Of a stretch of 64,000 nt of DNA, positions 58,827-64,000 are shown in pieces. This DNA comes from Beta vulgaris subsp. vulgaris (lineage: Eukaryota; Streptophyta; Magnoliopsida; Caryophyllales; Amaranthaceae): positions 41,897,036 through 41,961,035 of the forward strand of contig NC_079206.1 of assembly GCF_026745355.1 (NCBI RefSeq). The letters run 5' to 3'. Made by a program: the position numbers and the translations under genes. Numbering within the stretch: the first letter of the stretch is position 1; every line of letters begins with the position of its first letter. The notes below the pieces were generated by a model. That model was not told where the DNA came from and searched no databases. It saw only the letters and a list, made by a program, of their open reading frames with translations.

Positions 58827-59325
58827 TCAAATTACATCGATGTAGTATTTTTTCAAAGTGTCTGAGTTCCATGTCCGAGGAATGGGACGACCATCCATAG
58901 CCTCTAGACAGAAGGTGCCACTTTGGACTTCTTGGACTTCTTGGACTGCTTCTATTTTCCTTAAGATAAGATCCCCCACCTTTAATGACCATCTGACCAT
59001 CCACTTGTTATACTCACGAGCCATTCACAGTTTATACAGTTGCATTCTTAATAGAGCATTGCCCCTGACTTCTGGAACGTGGTCCAAGGCCGTGCGAAGG
59101 GCAGCCCAGTTGGCTTCCTCTAAATATAGAATAACTCGCAGAGTGAGTTCTTCTTTTTCAATAGGAAGGACGACTTCTGAGCCATAGACAAGCATAAATG
59201 GAGTCTCCCCAGTCGAGTTCTTGGCCGTAGTTCTTATTGACCAAAGAACTAACTGTAGTTCCTCTACCCATAAACCTTTCGCATTGTCCAGCTTTTTCTT
59301 TATGTTGTTTGAGAGGATCATCTGA
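58827..59325 (-). pseudogene. Element E integrase, C-terminal part
   Basis: The minus strand reads ILSNNIKKKLDNAKGLWVEE, VLWSIRTTAKNSTGETPFML, LVYGSEVVLPIEKEE, then WAALRTALDHVPEVRGNALL. A single in-frame stop at about 59025 is followed in the same frame by MAREYNKWMVRWSLKVGDLI and the end PRTWNSDTLKKYY. 58923-58949 holds a 9-bp unit three times, giving a VQE-type tripeptide repeat. The residues before 59325 are read from T4. Confidence 0.85.
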
Positions 59326-59344
59326 TGCGGTTTTTCATGAACCT

Positions 59345-59367
59345 GATGCGGTTCATTGGACCGCATC
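59345..59367. repeat. Short hairpin at the T4 left end
   Basis: GATGCGGT and ACCGCATC arms (8 bp) around TCATTGG, with another GATGCGGTT just before. Confidence 0.75.
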
Positions 59368-60102
59368 CGAAAATCCCTTACTAAACCCCTCCACAAAAAA
59401 TCCCGCCTTCCGGCCACTTTTATTTCGCGAACGCTTAAAACACTACTGCCCCAACACTTACTCTTGTTGCGCACCACCACCAATGCCAGCTCCATACCAC
59501 TGCCCCAGCTCGACGCACCACCACACCACACCGGCAACCACCTTACTCTTGCGCACCACCACCAACGTCATCCACCTGTGCACCTGAAGATTCCATCACT
59601 TGTGCGCCATCACTGCTGCCCTAGGTTCGCACCACTACTTCCCACTGCTGCTCTCCATTGTGGCTCCTCCTTCTCCCCTCCCTAAACAACTACATTATTC
59701 CTCCTCTATCTTTTCCTAGCGAAGTAACTAAAATTTCATAACTTTTATTGTAATCTCATAAGTTTATAATTCACTGTAATATTATAAATAATTGTTAGTG
59801 AAATTAGATTGTATAATAGTCAAAGGGTTTAAATTTGATTGATTTGAGTTAATTTAATTTTAGTTTATAAGTTTAATTTATAGGTTAAGAAACTAGGTCT
59901 TTGTTGTAGGATGAATATGGTTATTTTTTTTGCAGTTTAGTTTAGTTTAGTTTGGTAATTTATACTAATTTGAACTTTAAACTTTATTGTTGATTATTGA
60001 AGCTAGCTAGTGTCGGAGTGTTGACTTCCATTTCCCTATTTACAACCTTGATATTGGTATGTAATCGCTCATACTTAACTTTCTTTAATTTCATATTAGT
60101 AA

Positions 60103-60156
60103 ATTGGTTTATATGTGTAAATTGGTTTATATGTGTAAATTGGTTTATATGTGCAA
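60103..60156. repeat. 18-bp tandem repeat
   Basis: ATTGGTTTATATGTGTAA three times (last copy GTGCAA). Confidence 0.95.
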
Positions 60157-60212
60157 ACATGTATATATGTATCGGTGAATTAAGATCAGATGTAAAATGC
60201 TTAACTTTTAGC

Positions 60213-60600
60213 CGCATGTAATGGCATGTTTAGTTCTTATTAGGATCACTATATGTATTACAATCAACTAAACTAGCTTCACATGTATTGAAACCCAGTT
60301 TGGGTAAGTGGATGTCATTTTGGGCCGATTTCGGCTTTTCATGTTCCAATTCTTTAATTTCTCACTTTTAGCCGGATGTAATGGCATTTTTAGTTCTTAT
60401 TAGGATCACTATATGTATTGCAATCAACTAAACTAGCTTCACATGTATTGAAACCCACTTTGGGTAAGTGGATGTCATTTTGGGCCGATTTCGGCTTGTC
60501 ATGTTCCAATTCTTTGATTTCTCACTTTTAGCCGCATGTAATGGCATGTTTTGTTCTTATTAGGATCACTATATATGTAAGAAACCTATTTAGGTACATG
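60213..60600. repeat. T4 160-bp repeats, block 1
   Basis: GGGCCGATTTCGGCTTTTCA recurs 160 bp apart (60321 and 60481). Units carry AAACCCAGTTTGGGTAAGTG and TTTTAGCCGCATGTAATGGC. Confidence 0.87.
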
Positions 60601-60629
60601 AAACTCGTTATGACCGATTTCTAGTTTTG

Positions 60630-61085
60630 AGCGGGGGTGGGCGACTGTGCAAGGGGGTGGGGGTTGTGCAAGGGGGTGTGTGTAGTGAGGGGTGGCAGTG
60701 TAGGGGGAGGGGTTGTGTAGTGAGAGGGGGGAAGGGTGTGTGCAGTGAGAGGGGGCAGTGTGCATAGGGGGTGGGGAGGGCTGCAGGGATGAGGGCAGGG
60801 GCAGTGTGCATATAGGGGGTGGGGAAGGTTGTAGGAGTTGGGGCAGGGGGTAGTGTGCACAGGGGTGGGGGATGTTGCAGTTCAAGGGGTGCTGTAGTGC
60901 AAGGGTGCGAGGGAGAGGGCAGGGGGCAGGGGTTGTGTGTAGTGCAGGGGTGGGGAGGGTTGCAGGGGTGGGGGCAGGGGGCAGTGTGCACAGGGGGTGG
61001 GGGAGGGTTGCAGTGCAGGGGACAGGTGGCAGGGGGTGGCAGGTGGCAGGTGGGGGACAAGTGGCAAGGGGTGGTTTGGCGGTGC
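60630..61085. repeat. T4 G-rich array
   Basis: GGGGTGGGGGAGGGTTGCAG-like units, nearly C-poor on the plus strand. The Pro/His-rich minus ORFs and Gly-rich plus ORFs here are artefacts. Confidence 0.85.
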
Positions 61086-61223
61086 ATGGCATCATTTTTT
61101 GTTGTTTAAGTATGCGCGTTTCTAATTTCCTTCATGTTCTTGTTATATCTTTCGCGTTTATAATTTATTTCATGTTTTTGTTTGAACTTGCGCGTTTCTA
61201 AAATCTTTTTGTAAATATTTCAG

Positions 61224-63059
61224 GATTCTCAAACATGGTCCTAGATGATGTGATTCTGGAGGAAGAAAGTGACGAGGTAACCGATAAGTCATCATTTGAT
61301 GATGACGAGTATGATGCAGATAAGGAGGAGGATAAAGGTGAACCGGAAGATGTAGCGCACGATGAGGAGAAGCGCTTCGAAGATGAGGAAATGCGCAAGG
61401 TTCACCTCCTTGAGGAGCAAGGAGATAATGCTCCCCCCATTGACAACAACGCTCGGGAAGATTATCCAGCTGTCTCGTTGCTCAGTGTGCCACCCAAAAA
61501 AGCCGGGAAAGAGTTGCAAGTTTCAACCAAAACTTCAAGGAGTGTTGCAACAAAGAAGCAGAAAGGTTAGGGTGCGAATAACGGTTTGAATGTTAAGACC
61601 CAAATAACCCTCGAGTTTGATGATTTGGGTCAACCTTGGGGTTAGTGGCGTATAAATTATCGGCAGCATATTGGGTTTTGTATGCGCAAACTCAACATTT
61701 TGGTGAGTGGAAAGATGTGCTCGAGGCAATGAAGAAATCATTATGGGAAGACACTTGTGTAAGTTTTTTACATTTAGCAAAGCATGCTCCATATACTTAG
61801 TTTAGGGTATTTAGCAAGATGTTATGACATATTTAGCTCTAATAACAACATATACAACCATTATAGGCAACTAAAAGCCATTCATATACTTATAAACCCC
61901 GTTTTGGGTAAGTAAAGGTCAATTCGGGCCGATTTTTGCATTTCATGCTCCATGTACTTAGTTTCGCGTATTTAGCCACATGTTTAAACATATGTAACTA
62001 TAAATACAACATATATACCCATTAGAGTCAAGAAAAGTCACTTCACATGCTTTGAAACCCATTTTGGGTAAATGAAAGCCGATTCGGGCCGATTTATGCT
62101 TTTCATGTTCCATGCACTTAATTCCACGCATTTATCAACATGTTAGGACATATTTAGTTCTAATGACAACATATACAACCATTATAGGCAACTAAAAGCA
62201 TTCATATACTTTGGAACCCATTTTGGGAAGATGAAACCCATTTTGGGTAAGTAAACGTCAATTCGGGCCGATTTAGGCATTTCATGTTCGATGTACTTAG
62301 TTTCGCGTATTTAGCCACATGTTTAGACATATGTAACTATAAATACAACATATATACCCATTAGAGTCAAGAAAAGTCACTTCACATGCTTTGAAACCCA
62401 TTTTGGGTAAATGAAAGCCAATCCGGGCCGATTTATGCTTTTAATGTTCCATGCACTTAATTTCACGCATTTATCAACATGGTAGGACATATTTAGTTCT
62501 AATAACAACATATACAACCATTATAGGCAACTAAAAGCATTATTTGGGAAGATGAAACTATGTATTTAGAAACCCATTTTCATTGATGTATATGTATAAG
62601 TAAATTGACTCCTAGTTTATACCTTGTTTCTATAGAATTTGTTCCATATTACTCATAATGATACGAAAAAGGCATTGTTCCTATCCGCTGTGGCCGAAAG
62701 ATTTAGAGCTTTCAAAAGCTAGCTAGTTAGTGGATGGATCTCGAAACGGAGAAAGATGAATGACAAGAAGAGGAAAATTGGAGATGATGATTCACGACAA
62801 CCAGATAGCATGCCTTTTTAGATTTGGACACATATAAAACGAGAAGATTGGGAGGCATTTGTTGCCTAAAATACTACGCCCGAGATGGTGGTAAGTATAT
62901 TGTGCTTTAAGCTATATTAGAATTTTCATATTTACTTTAACTACAATTAGATATGTTTTAAAACTAACCATGTTATCTTATAGGCTAAGCGCGAGAAACA
63001 TGCACAGATTGCAAGAAAAAGGAACCACTACCATCATACGGGTACCTACACTTACGCAA
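61224..63059 (+). pseudogene. T4 transposase-like gene (Transposase_24 type)
   Basis: The first exon begins after TTTCAG at 61223; ATG at 61235 gives a very acidic start (ESDEVTDKSSFDDDEYDADK) up to a stop at 61568. After a repeat-filled gap the second exon (about 62637-62891) reads ALFLSAVAERFRAFK, LVSGWISKRRK and REDWEAFVA, with stops. The third (62985-63055) reads AKREKHAQIARKRNHYHHTG. These align with T2 exons (LFLSTVAERFRDFK, LVSGWITKQRK, YYHHLG), so T2 and T4 belong to one family. No Ulp1 part survives because of the truncation. Confidence 0.72.
61880..62590. repeat. T4 160-bp repeats, block 2
   Basis: TTCGGGCCGATTT landmarks at about 61923, 62083, 62263 and 62423. Spacing is 160, 180 and 160, the longer one containing a 20-bp duplication (ATGAAACCCATTTTGGG). 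Confidence 0.88.
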
Positions 63060-64000
63060 TGGTGATTAGAAGCAATTTTCTCGCTGCCTCTAATTAGTCC
63101 GTCGCTAATTATAGGTTGCCCCTAATGCCACCTTTTAGAGGCAGACAAGTTATGGTGCCGCTAAAGACACTTCTGTTTAGAGGCAACCATATGCCTGTCG
63201 CTTATTGTTGGTTGCCCCTAATGCCACCTTTTTTAGGCACAGAACTTATAGTGCCGCTAAAACCACTTACATTTAGAGGCGACCATAAGCCAGTCGGTAA
63301 TTATAGGTTGCCCCTAATGCCACCTTTTTGGGGCACACATGTTACATTGGTGATAAGGCCATTTATATTTAGAGGCAACCATAAGTTCGTCTCTAATTTT
63401 AAGTTGCACCTAATGCAACCATAAGTCTGTCGCTAAAGGATGTTTTTAGATGCAACAACAACTAGAATTTCCACATTTTCGACAATGTTTTTGAGAGTTT
63501 TTGACGTTTATAAGCATCGAAATAAAAAATTATCGACTCCTTAAAGGAGCAGCGAACATTTAGCCACCGATAATTAACGACACTCATAGGGTTCGAAAAT
63601 GTTGAGGCTTTTTAGCATCATTGCAATTGAAGATGTCGCAATTTAAAGCTACTATATAGACAATTGTAAGCGTCAACATTGTGTTATTAGTACAGTAATA
63701 GTGACAAGCACATTCTTACATCAACAAAAAAAAAATAACATTATAAATTAATAAAGGAAACTAGAAGTATAATCTTATTACTAACAATTTTGACAAATTG
63801 ATACAAACATTCAGAAGAGGAAATAAAAAAAATAAAAAATATGTAGAAATTCCATCTTTAACCGACATTCAACCTTCAGTGAATCTTCAACATAAAACTT
63901 CAACTTGAACGCAATTCAATCTGCAAATTCAACCCAAAAAAAAATCTATAATTGCAAAATAAAAAAGAACATAAATCTGGAAATTGCAAAAATATACCAA
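63060..64000 (+). mobile_element. T5: second copy of the T1 CACTA family, left part
   Basis: 63060-63430 matches the T1 left subterminal region from its base about 58 onward (TTAGAAGCAATTTTC, CTGCCTCTAATTAGTC, GTCGCTAATTATAGGTTGCC). The first 57 bases, including CACTACAAG, are missing. From about 63470 the sequence differs from T1 and contains ATTAGTACAGTAATAGTG (to 63703), which might be another CACTA-type end. The rest to the window edge is A-rich with no gene. The 102-codon ORF over the repeats is an artefact. Confidence 0.7.

Larger units (their letters stand above)
53570..59325 (-). mobile_element. Element E: minus-strand Tat-lineage gypsy element, truncated by T4
   Basis: Read on the minus strand the order is integrase C-terminus (59325-58827), spacer, antisense ORF (which lies on the plus strand, 54537-57939) and 3' LTR (54115-53570). 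The layout equals that of elements A and B. The part before the integrase end is missing because T4 starts at about 59323. Confidence 0.82.
59323..63059 (+). mobile_element. T4: Transposase_24-type element related to T2, truncated on the right
   Basis: It starts where element E's integrase is lost, with GATGCGGTTTTTCATGAACC then TGATGCGGTTCATTGGACCG. It shares with T2 a leader region, blocks of 160-bp repeats, a G-rich array before the first coding exon, and exons encoding the same protein. It stops abruptly at about 63059 inside the exon with YHHTG, where T5 begins. The true left terminus (CACTA or other) is not evident. Confidence 0.68.

Noticed and set aside
60586..61201. 169- and 159-codon minus ORFs rich in Pro/Thr/His, and Gly-rich plus ORFs
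   Set aside because: Translations of the T4 G-rich array.
63116..63424. 102-codon ORF with repeated MPPFRG motif
   Set aside because: Translation of T1-family subterminal repeats (GCCACCTTTT units).

Overview
The window looks like repeat-rich heterochromatin of a land plant, most probably a eudicot. The evidence is Tat-lineage Ty3/gypsy elements with antisense extra ORFs, a Ty1/copia element with an initiator-Met-type primer site, several CACTA (En/Spm-like) DNA transposons, a Stowaway MITE and a Mutator-like element with long inverted ends. I see no intact host gene. The only host-like coding matter is fragments: a PPR piece, a TTL-like TPR-thioredoxin exon, one unidentified 218-codon ORF, and gene-like pieces inside transposons. 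Most long ORFs in G-rich or C-rich stretches are low-complexity artefacts.

Nest 1 (1-23412): Tat gypsy element A enters from the left edge and is cut inside its protease by a second Tat element, B (1668-16519). B has recognisable LTRs, PBS, gag, PR, RT, a first RNase H, a second (Tat-type) RNase H, integrase, tandem repeats, an antisense ORF and a polypurine tract. B is itself cut between its two RNase H segments by a CACTA transposon, T1 (5940 to about 10834). A resumes in frame at 16525 and carries RT, a second RNase H, a Stowaway MITE, tandem repeats, an antisense ORF and a probable 3' LTR (about 22950-23412).

Nest 2 (about 26090-42903): Ty1/copia element C has its 5' LTR split by a large degraded CACTA-like element, T2 (26700-36131). 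T2 encodes a Transposase_24-type protein followed by a Ulp1-like cysteine protease region. T2 in turn contains a Mutator-like element (29931-30965). C's reverse transcriptase is split by a second CACTA element, T3 (39380-42614), which encodes the N-terminal part of a TNP2 transposase.

Fragments and an unassigned middle (42904-53569): PPR and TTL fragments, an unknown ORF, a minus-strand Transposase_24 remnant (T6), then about 7 kb of AT-rich sequence in which I recognise nothing.

Right end (53570-64000): a minus-strand Tat element E (3' LTR, antisense ORF on the plus strand, integrase C-terminus) is truncated by T4, a second Transposase_24-type element related to T2. T4 stops abruptly at about 63060, where a second copy of the T1 family begins.

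The most interesting structure is shared by T2 and T4. Both carry related tandem repeats with a period near 160 bp in several separate non-coding blocks between exons. Both also carry long arrays that are almost pure G on one strand; in T2 one array switches to C-rich at about 28790 and so forms a fold-back.
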